Positions 27,160 through 36,481 of a stretch of 64,000 nucleotides of DNA are shown in pieces. Each line of letters begins with the position of its first letter. Positions within the stretch are counted from its first letter, which is position 1. Source of the stretch: CAVSEK01 sp963726975. Lineage in GTDB: Bacteria > Actinomycetota > Actinomycetes > Mycobacteriales > SCTD01. The stretch covers positions 1 to 64,000 of the forward strand of contig CAVSEK010000006.1 in assembly GCA_963726975.1 (NCBI GenBank), written 5' to 3'. Position numbers and translations under genes: made by a program. Under the pieces are notes generated by a model, which saw nothing but the letters and a program-made list of their open reading frames with translations, was not told the origin of the DNA and made no database searches.

Positions 27160-27202
27160 GCCGTCGAGCAGACCACGGGCGGTGCCTCGCCGCGCCCGGG
27201 GG

Positions 27203-28261
27203 TCAGCCCGCCCAGGCCGCCAGCAGCGCCGCGCCGTCGCCCGCCGCGCCGACGGCCCCGGGCGTACGGGAGAAGCGCGGTGCGGGGGCGGGCCGGACCG
27301 CGCGGCCGTCGCGGGCCAGGGTGCCGCGGGCGGCGAGGTGCGCGCCGTCCGGCGCCTCGGCCAGCGACAGCACGGGCGTGACGCAGGCGTCGGTGCCGGC
27401 GAAGTGCGCGGCCCACTCGTCGCGGGTGCGGGTGCGGAAGGCGGCGGTGAAGGCGGCCCGGGTCGCGGGCCAGTCGTCGTACTGGCCCGGCAGGCCGGTG
27501 AGGCCCGAGGCCGGCGACGAGCGCGGCGTAGAACTGCGGCTCGATCGCGCCGACGGCGACGTGCCGGCCGTCCGCGCAGGCGTAGGTGTCGTAGAACGGC
27601 GCGCCGCCGTCGAGCAGGTTGGTGCCGCGCTCGTCGCGCCAGCGCGCCGGCGCCGCACATCGCCCAGGTCATGCTCATCAGCTGGCTGACGCCGTCGACC
27701 ATGGCCACGTCGACGACCTGGCCGCGGCCGCTGCGGCCGCGCTCGACCAGCGCCGCGAGGACGCCGGTGACCAGGAACATCGAGCCGCCGCCGAAGTCGG
27801 CGACCAGGTTGAGCGGCACGACCGGGTCGCCCGCCGGGCTCGCCGATGGCGTGCAGGGCGCCGGTGAGCGACAGGTAGTTGAGGTCGTGCCCGGCGCGCT
27901 GCGCGAGCGGGCCGTCCTGCCCCCAGCCGGTCATCCGGGCGTAGACCAGCCGCGGGGTTCCGGGCCGCGCAGGCTGCGTCGGGCCCGAGGCCGAGGCGCT
28001 CGGCGACGCCGGGCCGCATCCCCTCGACGAGCACGTCGGCGCCGGCGACCGCGGCGCAGCACCCGGGCCACGCCCGCCGGGTCCTTGAGGTCGAGCGCGA
28101 CCCGCGGCCGGTCGCCGGCCAGCCCGTCGTCGACCGCACCGCCGCCCGGCCCGCTCGACCCGCAGCACGTCGGCGCCGAGGTCGGCGAGCAGGCGGCAGG
28201 CCAGCGGGGCCGGGCCGATGCCGGCGAGCTCGACGACGCGGACGCCGGCCAGGGGCCCCAT
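27203..28261 (-). CDS. Alpha-methylacyl-CoA racemase / class III CoA-transferase family, frameshifted
   Basis: About 350 residues after repair of several indels between 27490 and 28145. The N-terminus is MGPLAGVRVVELAGIGPAP with LLADLGADVLRVER. The mid-region MTGWGQDGPLAQRAGHDLNY carries the His/Asp positions used by AMACR-type racemases. PLNLVADFGGGSMFLVTG and ending DACVTPVLSLAEAP are also typical. AMACR epimerises 2-methylacyl-CoA for beta-oxidation of branched acids or sterol side chains, which fits the nearby SDR and thiolase. ATG at 28261. The shifts look technical because all domains survive in pieces. Confidence 0.8.
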   Translation of the reverse strand: MGPLAGVRVVELAGIGPAPLACRLLADLGADVLRVERAGRRCGRRRAGRRPAAGRARPQGPGGRGPGAAPRSPAPTCSSRGCGPASPSASASGPTQPARPGTPRLVYARMTGWGQDGPLAQRAGHDLNYLSLTGALHAIGEPGGRPGRAAQPGRRLRRRLDVPGHRRPRGAGRARPQRPRPGRRRGHGRRRQPADEHDLGDVRRRRAGATSAAPTCSTAARRSTTPTPARTAGTSPSARSSRSSTPRSSPASGLTGLPGQYDDWPATRAAFTAAFRTRTRDEWAAHFAGTDACVTPVLSLAEAPDGAHLAARGTLARDGRAVRPAPAPRFSRTPGAVGAAGDGAALLAAWAG

Positions 28262-28272
28262 GGCGGCGGACG

Positions 28273-30131
28273 CTAGCCGCCGGCGACGGCGCGGCCAGGA
28301 GCGCCGTGACCCGCAGCCAGCCGCCGCCCGGCCGACTCGCGCAGCGCGCCGTCGGCGACCAGCGCGACCGCCCGGCCGGCGGTGTCGACCGCCAGCTGCC
28401 GCCACCCGCGCCGCCGCAGGTCGCCGGAGGAGTCCGCCCGGTAGACCGCCAGCACCAGGCAGGACGTGTCCGGGCAGCGCCGGGCGGTGTTGAGCGGCCA
28501 GCCGCGCGGCACGGGCGCGCTGTCGCACCCCGTCACCCCGACCGCCGTGACCGCGACCGGCACCGCGCCGACCAGCGCGCAGGCCGTCGTGCGCCCGGCC
28601 CGCTCGACGACGAGGACGTCGGCCGGACGCCCGACCAGCGACACCTCCAGCGGCACCGCGGGCCCGGCGAGGCGGACCTGCCGCTGACGGGCGTACGACA
28701 GCAGCGCGCCGCGGTAGACCGCCGACGGCAGCTGCAGCAGGTCCGGCAGCGGCTCGCCCGCCGGCGGTACCGGGGAGAGCGCGGCGAGCACGGTGCCGGC
28801 GACGAGCCCGCTGACCGGGTGCCCGAGGTAGGGCGGGTCGACGTCGAGCCGCACGACCCCGCCGACCCGGCCGCGCTCGGCGACGGCGAGGACGTCGCGG
28901 TGCGCCGGGCGTCCGCCGCGGCCGCTGAGACCGCCGAGGCGAGCTGAGCGACGACGAGCACGCCGGCGACCACGGCCAGCCGCCGCACGGTCGCGCGACG
29001 CGGCGAGCCAGCCGCGCAGCACCGGCAGCCCGGCGAGCACGACCGGCACGACCAGCGGCACGGCGTAGATCGGGCCGAGGACGGTCGTGCCGCGGCCCCA
29101 CAGCACGGAGAAGTTCCACGGTCCCCAGAAGGCGAGGTAGCCGAGCAGGTGCACGCCGGCCGCGGCGAGCAGCAGCCGTACGGCCGGGGTCGCCGTGCGC
29201 CAGGAGACCACCGCCGCCGGGCACGAGCAGCGCGCCGAGGGCGAACCAGTGCAGCGGGTCCAGCCCGAAGTGCACCAGCTCGCCGTGCAGCCCCTGCAGC
29301 GGCCCGAAGCGTGCGCAGCGGGTCCTCGGGGACGAGCCGGCGGCGCCCGTAGCCGAGCGCGTCGAACGGCTCCTGCAGCCCGAAGGGCAGCGTCAGCGCG
29401 GCGCCGGTCGCCCGGGTGTCGTAGGCCAGCACGAGCGCGGTGAGCGGGACGGCGCCGGCGACGAGCGCCGGCACGAGGCGCAGCAGGTCGGCGCGCCGAC
29501 GCCACGCCGCCGCGAGCAGGACGGGGCCGAGCAGCAGGACGGTGTCGTACGGCCGGGTGCCCGCCGCCGCGGGCAGCAGCAGCCCGAGCAGCGCGGCCGC
29601 GCCGGCGCCGGCGCGGCCGAGGGCGAGGCGCAGCGCGAGCAGCCAGCCGGTGCACACCAGGAGCAGGAACAGGACGTACGACAGCGGCAGCGCGGACTGC
29701 AGCACGACGACCGGCGAGGCCGAGACCAGCGCGGCGGCGGCGACCGACTCGCCGCGGGACAGCCCGGTCTCGCGGGCCAGCCGCGCGACGGCGACCGGCA
29801 CGAGCGCGGCGAGCGCGGCCAGCACCGGCACGACGCTGCCGAGCAGGGCGAGGCCGGCGGCCTGCGCGGCGGAGACCACCGGGAGGTACTTGCTCACCAG
29901 CCCGACGGGCTCCGGGGTGAAGAACCACGGGCGGTGCGCGAGCACCGGGTCGGGGACGTGCAGGAAGAGCGCCCCGCCCGCGATCGCCCGCGCCTGCAGC
30001 AGGTAGGCGACCTCGTCGTTGTTGAGCGAGCCGGCGGCGAACAGCGCCAGGTGCAGGACGGCGGCCGCGGCGGCGGCGAGCGCGGCGACGAGCAGCAGGG
30101 CCGCGCGGGGGGTGGGCCTCGCGCGCAGCAC
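28273..30131 (-). CDS. Multi-pass membrane protein, GT-C glycosyltransferase-like, frameshifted
   Basis: About 615 residues after repair (breaks near 28990 and 29220-29310). The first loop after helix 1 contains SLNNDEVAYLLQARA, the acidic motif placement of GT-C (ArnT/PMT-like) glycosyltransferases. Many Leu/Ala-rich helices follow, with a C-terminal extracytoplasmic domain holding three or four Cys (CALVGAVPVA, TGCDSAP, RRCPDTSCL). GT-C enzymes use polyprenyl-linked sugars on the outer membrane face; donor and acceptor are unknown. Start GTG 30131. It follows the hydrolase gene by 10 bases, suggesting an operon. Confidence 0.6.
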
Positions 30132-30141
30132 CCGCTGCAGG

Positions 30142-30912
30142 TTAGCGAGGTGTCGGGGCGTAGAGCGGTCGCAGCCAGCGCGGCGGGGCGAACGGCCGCC
30201 ACTGGCCGTCGGGCTGGGCGAGCCGGTCGGCGACGGCCCACAGCACGGCGGGGTGGTGGCCGAGGCCCAGGTGGCTGCCGTGGACGGCGATGTTCTCCGC
30301 GGTCGCCGACGGCGTCTCCAGGCTGGTGCGCCACGAGACGATCCCGTCCTGCTTGGACCAGATCGAGGTGGCCGGCACCGGCAGCGGGCCGCGCACGTCC
30401 GGCGGGATCGGCAGCCCCTGACCGGGGGCGTGGCGGTGGGCGTGCTTGTCGTACGCCTTCTGCGCCCGCGTCTGGGTCGGTGCCTCCATGGCGAACGGGG
30501 TGCCGAGCGTGATCACCGAGCGGACGAGGTCGGGCCGCTCGGAGGCCGCGGCGCGGGCGTAGATGCCGCCGAGCGACCAGCCGACGACCGAGACCGGACC
30601 GTCGTAGCGGCGGGTCAGCTGGTCGATGCGGGCGCGCAGGCCGTCGACGACCTCCTGCGTCGGGCCGAGGTTGCGCCCGAGCAGCCAGCCGTGGACGCGG
30701 AAGCCGCGGCGCAGCAGGAACGAGCGGATCGGGCGGGTCGACAGGTCGCCGGCGAGCAGGCCGGGCAGCACGAGCACCGGTCGGCCGTCGCCGTGCGCGG
30801 CGGTGCGCATCATCCGCAGCGTCAGCGGCCAGGCCGCCAGGCCGAGCGCGGCACGGGCCGGGTCGGTGGCGTAGAGCAGGTCGTTCGGCGGGGCCAGGGC
30901 AGGGGCGGGCAC
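30142..30912 (-). CDS. Alpha/beta hydrolase
   Basis: 256 residues. Nucleophile elbow GWSLGG at about residue 115; oxyanion region VLVLPGLLAGD near residue 47; acid within VPATSIWSKQDGIVSW; His in GSHLGLGHHP. This pattern is common in actinobacterial esterase/lipase-like proteins of unknown substrate. GTG at 30912 follows a strong GGAGGAC. No signal peptide. Upstream lies the VanY-type peptidase on the same strand (41-base gap); downstream the GT-C-like gene follows closely. Confidence 0.8.
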   Translation of the reverse strand: MPAPALAPPNDLLYATDPARAALGLAAWPLTLRMMRTAAHGDGRPVLVLPGLLAGDLSTRPIRSFLLRRGFRVHGWLLGRNLGPTQEVVDGLRARIDQLTRRYDGPVSVVGWSLGGIYARAAASERPDLVRSVITLGTPFAMEAPTQTRAQKAYDKHAHRHAPGQGLPIPPDVRGPLPVPATSIWSKQDGIVSWRTSLETPSATAENIAVHGSHLGLGHHPAVLWAVADRLAQPDGQWRPFAPPRWLRPLYAPTPR

Positions 30913-30953
30913 GGGGGTCCTCCGGGGTCGGGGCCAGGACGGCAGGGAGGGGC

Positions 30954-32108
30954 TCACAGCCGGCCGTACTCCCAGTGCCACGGCTCGGGTCGTCCCCCGC
31001 CGGGCTCGGCCCACGCCGGGTGCACCCACCCGAAGGTTGCCGCGTGAGCGGCCATCCACACGTGCGCCGCGCCGTCGAACCGCTCCACGCCGCCGCACAG
31101 GTCCACCGCGAGGCCGCGCCCGTGGTTGCTCGTGCCCGGCACGGCGGCCAGCCCGGGCTTGACCTTGAACAGCCGCACCTGCTCCGGGTAGCTGCGGTAG
31201 GAGTCGGTGAGGCACAGCCCGGTGCCGGTCTCGGCGGCGTGCGCCCGGCTCATCGCGTCGAAGGCCCGGGCGGCGTCGGCCTGCAGCCGGTGCCGGGGAG
31301 CGGTGGCCAGCGGGCAGAGCGCGGCGTCCGGGACGAAGCCGTTGGCGTACGCGCCGGTCGACGTCCCGCTGCAGGGCGGGCCCGCGGCCGTCGGCAGCCA
31401 GGGCACGACGGGGTCGGGGTTGCCGGCGCGGACGGCCGCCGCAGCGGCCGCCGCGGCCGCCCGGTCGCGCTCGACCTGGCGGGCGTCGACGAGGCGCGCC
31501 GCGGCGTCGAGCAGCGCGGTCTGCGTGCGGTCGGCGAGCTCGGTCACGGCCTGCCGCTCGGCCTCGGTCCGGCGGGCGAGCTCGCTCGTCGCGGACCGGC
31601 GGGCGGCGAGGGTGCCGGCGTCCGCGTCGGCCTGCGCGACGGCGGCGTTCGCGGCGTGCAGGGCGTCGGCGCTGGCGTCCTGGACGCGGGCGAGCAGCAC
31701 CCGGCCGGCCAGCGCGTCGGTCGCCCCGCCCCCGGCCGGACCGGACAGCAGGCGCAGTCCCGCGGGCACCGGGTCGGTGTAGCGGGCCAGCACGACCCGG
31801 CGCACCGCGGTCCCGGCGGCGACGCGCTGCGCGGCGCTGGCCTCGGCGGCCCGCTCTGCGGCGACCGCGTCCGCGACGCTGCCGGCCAGCTCGGTCTGCG
31901 ACCGCTCGAGCGCCGCGGTGGCCGCGGTGAGCTGCGCGGCGACGTCGTCGACCCGGGCCTGCAGCGCCGCGACCCGGGCCTGCGCGGTGGCGACGTCGTC
32001 GGCGGAGGCGGGGGTCGCCGTGGTGCCGACGAGCACGGCGAGCAGGCCGACCGCCGCCACGACCGCCGCCGAGACCGCGCTCAGCGGGCGGGCGGGCGGC
32101 AGCGGCAC
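30954..32108 (-). CDS. Secreted VanY-type (M15) D-alanyl-D-alanine carboxypeptidase with coiled-coil N-terminus
   Basis: 384 residues. Signal peptide about 1-36 (AAVGLLAVLVGTTATPASA). Residues 40-225 are Ala-rich heptad-type coiled coil of the kind found in envelope hydrolases activated by division proteins. The C-terminal M15B domain shows LTDSYRSYPEQ, zinc ligands in TSNHGRGLAVDL and the final EPWHWEYG. It trims terminal D-Ala from peptidoglycan stems. The DUF202 gene diverges 57 bases away. The coiled coil suggests autoinhibition or recruitment; that is inference. Confidence 0.88.
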   Translation of the reverse strand: MPLPPARPLSAVSAAVVAAVGLLAVLVGTTATPASADDVATAQARVAALQARVDDVAAQLTAATAALERSQTELAGSVADAVAAERAAEASAAQRVAAGTAVRRVVLARYTDPVPAGLRLLSGPAGGGATDALAGRVLLARVQDASADALHAANAAVAQADADAGTLAARRSATSELARRTEAERQAVTELADRTQTALLDAAARLVDARQVERDRAAAAAAAAAVRAGNPDPVVPWLPTAAGPPCSGTSTGAYANGFVPDAALCPLATAPRHRLQADAARAFDAMSRAHAAETGTGLCLTDSYRSYPEQVRLFKVKPGLAAVPGTSNHGRGLAVDLCGGVERFDGAAHVWMAAHAATFGWVHPAWAEPGGGRPEPWHWEYGRL

Positions 32109-32165
32109 GTCGGGAGGATCGACGCGCGCCGACCGGACCTGTAGCGCGGGCCGTACGGTGCCGCC

Positions 32166-32534
32166 GTGCCCGAGCAGCCCGAGACGCAGCCCGGCGGGAC
32201 CGGACCGGAGGAGCCGGACTACCGCTTCACGCTCGCCAACGAGCGGACCTTCCTCGCCTGGCTGCGCACGGCGCTCGCCCTGCTGGCCGCGGGCGTGGCC
32301 GTGCCGGCGCTCGTCGACCCGGCGCAGCCGACCTGGGCGCGCAGCGGGCTGAGCCTGCTCTGCCTCGTCATGAGCGTCGTCGCGGCCGTCGGCGGGGTCC
32401 TGCGCTGGCGGGCCGTCGACGCGGCGGTGCGCCGCTCGGCGGCGCTGCCGCTGCTGCGGCTGCCCTGGCTGCTCACCGCCGCCTTCGTCGCGCTCGCGGC
32501 GGGCGGCGTCGTCCTGCTCGTGGGGCGGTCGTGA
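32166..32534 (+). CDS. DUF202 (YidH-type) membrane protein
   Basis: 122 residues with the DUF202 start FTLANERTFLAWLRTALALLA and three membrane helices. Cytoplasmic-membrane family of unknown role. GTG start. Its stop overlaps the next gene start (GTGA), forming a coupled pair of the two DUF202 types often found together. Confidence 0.85.
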   Translation: MPEQPETQPGGTGPEEPDYRFTLANERTFLAWLRTALALLAAGVAVPALVDPAQPTWARSGLSLLCLVMSVVAAVGGVLRWRAVDAAVRRSAALPLLRLPWLLTAAFVALAAGGVVLLVGRS

Positions 32535-32849
32535 GGACCCCCGGGCCGGTCGGGCTGCCGGGCGAGCGGACCTCGCTGGCCTGGGACCGCACGGCGCTGG
32601 CCCTGCTCGGTGAGTCGGCGCTGCTGCTCGTGCGCGACCGCGACGGGACCGGGCCGGTGCTCGCCGCCGCGGCCCTCGTGCTCGCGCTGGTCGCCGCCGG
32701 GGTCGCCCGCGGTCGCGACCGCGCGCTGCGCTCGGGCGCCCGCACCCGTGCGCGCACCCGCCGGGCCGAGGTGGCTCGGCCTCGGCCTGGCCGTCGGCGG
32801 GCTCGCCGCTGCGGCGGCGGTCGCCGAGCTCGTACGGCTGAGCGGCTGA
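32531..32849 (+). CDS. Second DUF202 membrane protein, one frameshift
   Basis: About 105 residues. It begins GLPGERTSLAWDRTALALLG, the second DUF202 subtype. The last helix (GLGLAVGGLAAAAAVAELV) is in another frame because of one extra base near 32770. It starts within the stop of the previous gene. Probably a heteromeric partner of the first DUF202 protein. Confidence 0.75.
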
Positions 32850-32959
32850 CCGGCTGAGCGGGTGAACGGGTGACTGACCGACCGGCTGAGCGCCGGGCCC
32901 GTCCAGCGGCGCCCGGTCGGCCCTGCTGGCGGCCGGTCGCGGCGCGTACCGTCGCTGTC

Positions 32960-33589
32960 GTGACCTCCCCTGACCCGGGCACGCCTGCCCGACGTCCGGG
33001 CCGCCCGGCGCGCTACCGCCTCGACGAGCTCCTCGCCCTCGTGGTGCACGAGTTCAACGAGCGCGGGTACGACGCGACCACCATGGAGGACCTCGCCCGG
33101 GCCACCGGGCTCACCAAGTCGTCGATCTACCACCACGTGTCCGGCAAGGAGGAGCTGCTCCGGCTGGCCGTGGGACGGGCGGTCGACGCGCTGTTCGCCG
33201 TGCTCGAGGAGCCGGCGAGCACGTCCGGCCGCGCGGTCGACCGGCTCGAGCACGTGGTCCGCCGGGGCGTCGAGGTGCTCGCCGAGCAGCTGCCGTACGT
33301 CACGCTGCTGCTGCGGGTGCGCGGCAACACCGGTGTGGAGCGCGAGGCGCTGGACCGGCGGCGCGAGTTCGACGGCCGGCTCGCCGAGCTGGTCCGCGCG
33401 GCCGCCGAGGAGGGCGACCTGCGCGCCGACCTCGACCCGCGCCTGGTGACCCGGCTGCTCTTCGGCACCGTCAACAGCCTCGTCGAGTGGTACCGCCCGT
33501 CGGGCGGGCACCCGGTCGCGGAGGTCGCCGACGCCGTGGTCGCCACCTGCTTCGGGGGTCTCGTCCGGCAGCCGGCGGGTGTGGCGTGA
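32960..33589 (+). CDS. TetR-family transcriptional regulator
   Basis: 209 residues. The N-terminal HTH reads ERGYDATTMEDLARATGLTKSSIYHHVSGKEEL, a canonical TetR DNA-binding domain, then a C-terminal all-helical ligand domain with FGTVNSLVEWYRP near the end, as in TetR regulators of lipid or acyl-CoA genes. GTG at 32960 chosen close to the HTH. The next gene overlaps its end by 11 bases. Confidence 0.85.
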   Translation: MTSPDPGTPARRPGRPARYRLDELLALVVHEFNERGYDATTMEDLARATGLTKSSIYHHVSGKEELLRLAVGRAVDALFAVLEEPASTSGRAVDRLEHVVRRGVEVLAEQLPYVTLLLRVRGNTGVEREALDRRREFDGRLAELVRAAAEEGDLRADLDPRLVTRLLFGTVNSLVEWYRPSGGHPVAEVADAVVATCFGGLVRQPAGVA

Positions 33590-34445
33590 GGCGCGGGTCC
33601 CCCGGGACGGGCAGCGGCTCACAGGGACGGTCACAGGGACGGTCACGGTGGTCGCGGTGGTGGCGGCGCTGCTGCCGCTGCTCGCCGCCCCCGCCGCGCA
33701 GGCTGCCCCCGCTCCGGTCGTGCAGGGCCGGTGGCCGCTGGCGACGCTGGTCGAGCGCGACGGGGTCCTCACCACGCCCGCCACGGTCGCGGGCCGGGAA
33801 GGCACGGACGACGGGGTGCTGGCGCCGGGCACGACGGTCCGCACGACCCAGGGCATCGCGGCCGCCGACAGCGCCGCGCTGTACTTCCCCGGCTGGGACG
33901 ACGGCAGCCCCGACGACGGCACCGTGTCGCCCGACGCCAGCCAGGTCGTCGTCCCGGACCGGTCGTCCTTCGACCCGCAGGGCCGCCGCTTCCTCGTCAG
34001 CGTCGACGTGCGCCCGCGCACGCCGCGGGTGCGCGGCGAGTCGCCCAACATCGTGCAGAAGGGCCGGGTCGACCAGGGCAACACGCACGAGTGGAAGATC
34101 TCCGTGCTCGACGACCTCACCCCGGTGTGCACCTTCCGCGGGTGGCAGTCGCGCGACGACCACCGGCTGCGGGCGGTCAGCGCCTTCGGCAGCGTCCGGA
34201 TGGTGGCCGGCGAGCCCTACCGCCTCGAGTGCGGGCTCGCCGCCGGGCGGGCCACGCTGCGCGTGCTGCGGCTGTCCGGCGCCAGCGCGGAGGTGGTGCA
34301 GACCCGCCGCTCCCGCGAGCAGTGGTCGGCGCTGTGGGTCGTGCCGGACGACGTCGTGTCCATCGGCAAGAAGCCCCGCGACACGACCAGCGGCGACACC
34401 TACGCCGGCGACATCGCCGGCCTGGTGATCACGCGCTGGCAGTAG
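33579..34445 (+). CDS. Secreted protein of unknown function, possible lectin-like fold
   Basis: 288 residues. The N-terminus has a signal peptide (VVAVVAALLPLLAAPAAQA). The mature part is beta-rich: SAALYFPGWDDGSP, RRFLVSVDVRPRTP, NIVQKGRVDQGNTHEWKISV, ending AGDIAGLVITRW. The alternating strands resemble LamG/concanavalin-type domains, where a full-domain length of about 200 residues would fit. GTG at 33579 overlaps tetR by 11 bases, so they are coupled. The end overlaps the convergent hxlR-type gene by 17 bases. No enzyme motif seen. Confidence 0.6.
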   Translation: MWREARVPRDGQRLTGTVTGTVTVVAVVAALLPLLAAPAAQAAPAPVVQGRWPLATLVERDGVLTTPATVAGREGTDDGVLAPGTTVRTTQGIAAADSAALYFPGWDDGSPDDGTVSPDASQVVVPDRSSFDPQGRRFLVSVDVRPRTPRVRGESPNIVQKGRVDQGNTHEWKISVLDDLTPVCTFRGWQSRDDHRLRAVSAFGSVRMVAGEPYRLECGLAAGRATLRVLRLSGASAEVVQTRRSREQWSALWVVPDDVVSIGKKPRDTTSGDTYAGDIAGLVITRWQ

Positions 34446-34871
34446 GCCGGCGGACCGCGGCCGGCTCGACCCGCTCGCCGCAGCCGCCGCAGACCATGAC
34501 CGCGCCGAGCTCGGCGCCGCACTCGTGCTCGAGCACCAGCGGAGGACCCTCCGGACCCACCCGGTGCTTGTCGCCCCACTCCTTGAGGGCGAGCACGACC
34601 GGGTAGAGGTCGCGCCCGGCCGGGGTCAGGACGTACTCCTCGCGGGGCGGGCGCGTGCTGTACGGCCGCTTGGCGAGGACGCCGTGCTCGACGAGCGTGC
34701 GCAGCCGCTGCGCGAGGGTGTCGCGGGGGCGCCGGTGCGGGCGACCATCTGGTCGAAGCGCCGGACGCCCAGGAACACCTCGCGCACGGCCAGCAGCGCC
34801 CACTTCTCCCCGACGACGTCGAGGGTGCGCGCGACCGAGCAGGTGCGGGGGTGGGTCGCCGTGCTCGTCAC
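34429..34871 (-). CDS. HxlR-family transcriptional regulator, one frameshift
   Basis: About 147 residues. HxlR winged helix: CSVARTLDVVGEKWALLAVREV, FDQMVARTGAP, then DTLAQRLRTLVEHGVLAKRPY and YVLTPAGRDLYPVVLALKEWG. The C-terminus has an extra CGAELGAVMVCGGCGE Cys cluster that could bind metal. A missing C in a C-run near 34730 splits the frame. The GTG at 34871 lies 6 bases after a TACGCT -10 box, so the mRNA is probably leaderless. Divergent from the DHA2 exporter it probably represses. Confidence 0.8.
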
Positions 34872-34877
34872 AGGAGG

Positions 34878-34883
34878 AGCGTA
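34878..34883 (-). promoter_or_regulatory. -10 box of a leaderless hxlR-type promoter
   Basis: TACGCT on the minus strand, six bases before the GTG at 34871. The TANNNT-N6-GTG layout is typical of leaderless actinobacterial transcripts. Confidence 0.5.
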
Positions 34884-34893
34884 GCGCAGAAGG

Positions 34894-34922
34894 TCGACTT
34901 CCCGGACGGACTCGGCTACGGT
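34894..34922 (+). promoter_or_regulatory. Candidate promoter of the DHA2 exporter
   Basis: -35-like TCGACT (34894-34899), 17-base spacer, -10-like TACGGT (34917-34922), about 40 bases of leader before the GTG at 34969. The inverted repeat below overlaps the -10. Confidence 0.45.
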
Positions 34923-34928
34923 CCGTCC
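34904..34928. promoter_or_regulatory. Inverted repeat operator in the hxlR/exporter divergent region
   Basis: Perfect 8-bp arms GGACGGAC and GTCCGTCC separated by 9 bases, covering the exporter -10. Best candidate for the HxlR-type regulator's binding site. Confidence 0.5.
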
Positions 34929-34968
34929 AGATCCCGGACCGACTTGCCGGGCAGAGCGGGGGTGCTCC

Positions 34969-36453
34969 GTGACGGACAGGGCGAGCAGGACGACCGAGGA
35001 GCAGCGTCCGGTGCCGGGCGGCCCGGTGGAGGGCACCGCGGTCGAGCCCGGGCCGCTGGCCGGGCGGGGGCTGTCGCTGGCGATCGGGGTGCTGTCGGCG
35101 GCGACGTTCCTCACCAGCCTCGACCTGTTCATCGTCAACCTCGCGTTCCCGTCGATCGCGGCGGAGAACCCGGGGACGACGACCGCTGCGCTCAGCTGGG
35201 TGCTCAACGCGTACACCGTCGTCTTCGCCGCCACGATGGTCCCGGCGGGCCGGTTCGCCGACCGGCTGGGGCGCCGCCGGCTGTTCGTCGTGGGACTCGC
35301 GCTGTTCACCGCGGGGTCGGCGGCGTGCGCGGTCGCCCCGGGGGTCGGCCTGCTCGTCGCGGCCCGCGTGCTCCAGGCCGTCGGGGCCGGGATGCTCGTG
35401 CCGACCTCGCTGTCGCTGCTGCTCACCGTGGTGCCGCCCGAGGGGCGGGCCCGGGCGATCGGCACCTGGGCGGCCGTCGGCGGCTCCGCGGCGGCGGTCG
35501 GGCCGGTCGTCGGCGGGCTGCTCGTGGGCGTCGACTGGCGCCTGGTCTTCTGGGTCAACGTGCCGATCGGCGTCGCGGCGCTCGTCCTCGCCGCCCGCCT
35601 GCTGCCCGAGAGCCGCGACCCCCGGCCCGGCCCGCGCCCGGACGTGCTCGGCGCGGGGCTGCTCGCCGCCGCGGTCGCGCTGGCGGCTCTCGCCCTCGTC
35701 CGGGGGCCCGACGTCGGCTGGGCGTCGCTCGCCACCGTCGGCACGCTCGCCGCGGCGGCGCTCGCCCTCGCCCTGCTGGCGCGCCGGTCGGCCCGTCACC
35801 CGGCCCCGGTCGTGGACGGCGCGCTCCTGCGCAGCCCGGCCCTGCGCGGCGCGTCGATCGCGTCGCTGGCGTACTACCTGGGGTTCGCCGCGTACCTCCT
35901 GAACCTCGTCACCTTCCTCACCGGTGTCTGGGGGCACTCGGCGGTGCGGGCCGGGCTGGAGATCGCGCCGGGACCGCTCATGGTCCTGCCGTTCGCGCGG
36001 ATCGTCGCCCCTCGCCTGCTCCGCCCGCTCGGCGGCCCGGCGCGGGTCGCGGCGCTCGGCTGCCTCGTCGGGGTCGGCGCGCAGGGCCTGTGGTGGGCGT
36101 TCCTGCAGGCCGAGCCGGCGTACGCCACCACCCTGCTCCCCGCCCAGCTGCTCGGCGGCGCGGGCGTCGGACTGGTGATCCCGTCGCTCATCGGCGCCGG
36201 GACCGCGACGCTGGCCGCTCACGAGGTGGGCGCCGGCAGCGGGGTGCTCAACACCGCCCGGCAGTCGGGCCTGGTGCTGGGGGTCGCCGGCCTGGTCGCC
36301 GTCCTGGGGGCCAGCGGCAGCGCGTTGTCGGGAGCGCGCGCCGGCGTGCTTCTCGCGCTGGCGGCCTTCGCCGTGGCCGGCGGGCTGTGCCTGCTCGCCG
36401 GGCGGGTCCCGCGCCCGGCCGCGCTGCCCGAACCGCTGGGCGTCGCGGCCTGA
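34969..36453 (+). CDS. DHA2-type MFS drug exporter (EmrB/QacA family)
   Basis: 494 residues, fourteen predicted helices. Motif C-type and motif A features: FLTSLDLFIVNLAFPSI in helix 1, GRFADRLGRRRLF in loop 2-3, and GPVVGGLLVGVDWRLVFWVNVP after helix 5. The family exports drugs or toxic compounds with protons. GTG start. Divergently paired with an HxlR regulator, a common drug-response arrangement. A perfect hairpin follows the stop. Confidence 0.88.
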   Translation: MTDRASRTTEEQRPVPGGPVEGTAVEPGPLAGRGLSLAIGVLSAATFLTSLDLFIVNLAFPSIAAENPGTTTAALSWVLNAYTVVFAATMVPAGRFADRLGRRRLFVVGLALFTAGSAACAVAPGVGLLVAARVLQAVGAGMLVPTSLSLLLTVVPPEGRARAIGTWAAVGGSAAAVGPVVGGLLVGVDWRLVFWVNVPIGVAALVLAARLLPESRDPRPGPRPDVLGAGLLAAAVALAALALVRGPDVGWASLATVGTLAAAALALALLARRSARHPAPVVDGALLRSPALRGASIASLAYYLGFAAYLLNLVTFLTGVWGHSAVRAGLEIAPGPLMVLPFARIVAPRLLRPLGGPARVAALGCLVGVGAQGLWWAFLQAEPAYATTLLPAQLLGGAGVGLVIPSLIGAGTATLAAHEVGAGSGVLNTARQSGLVLGVAGLVAVLGASGSALSGARAGVLLALAAFAVAGGLCLLAGRVPRPAALPEPLGVAA

Positions 36454-36460
36454 CCGCTCG

Positions 36461-36481
36461 CCCCCCTGTGCGTCAGGGGGG
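36461..36481. terminator. Terminator hairpin after the DHA2 exporter
   Basis: Perfect 8-bp stem CCCCCCTG / CAGGGGGG with a 5-base loop, 7 bases past the exporter stop. Confidence 0.75.
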
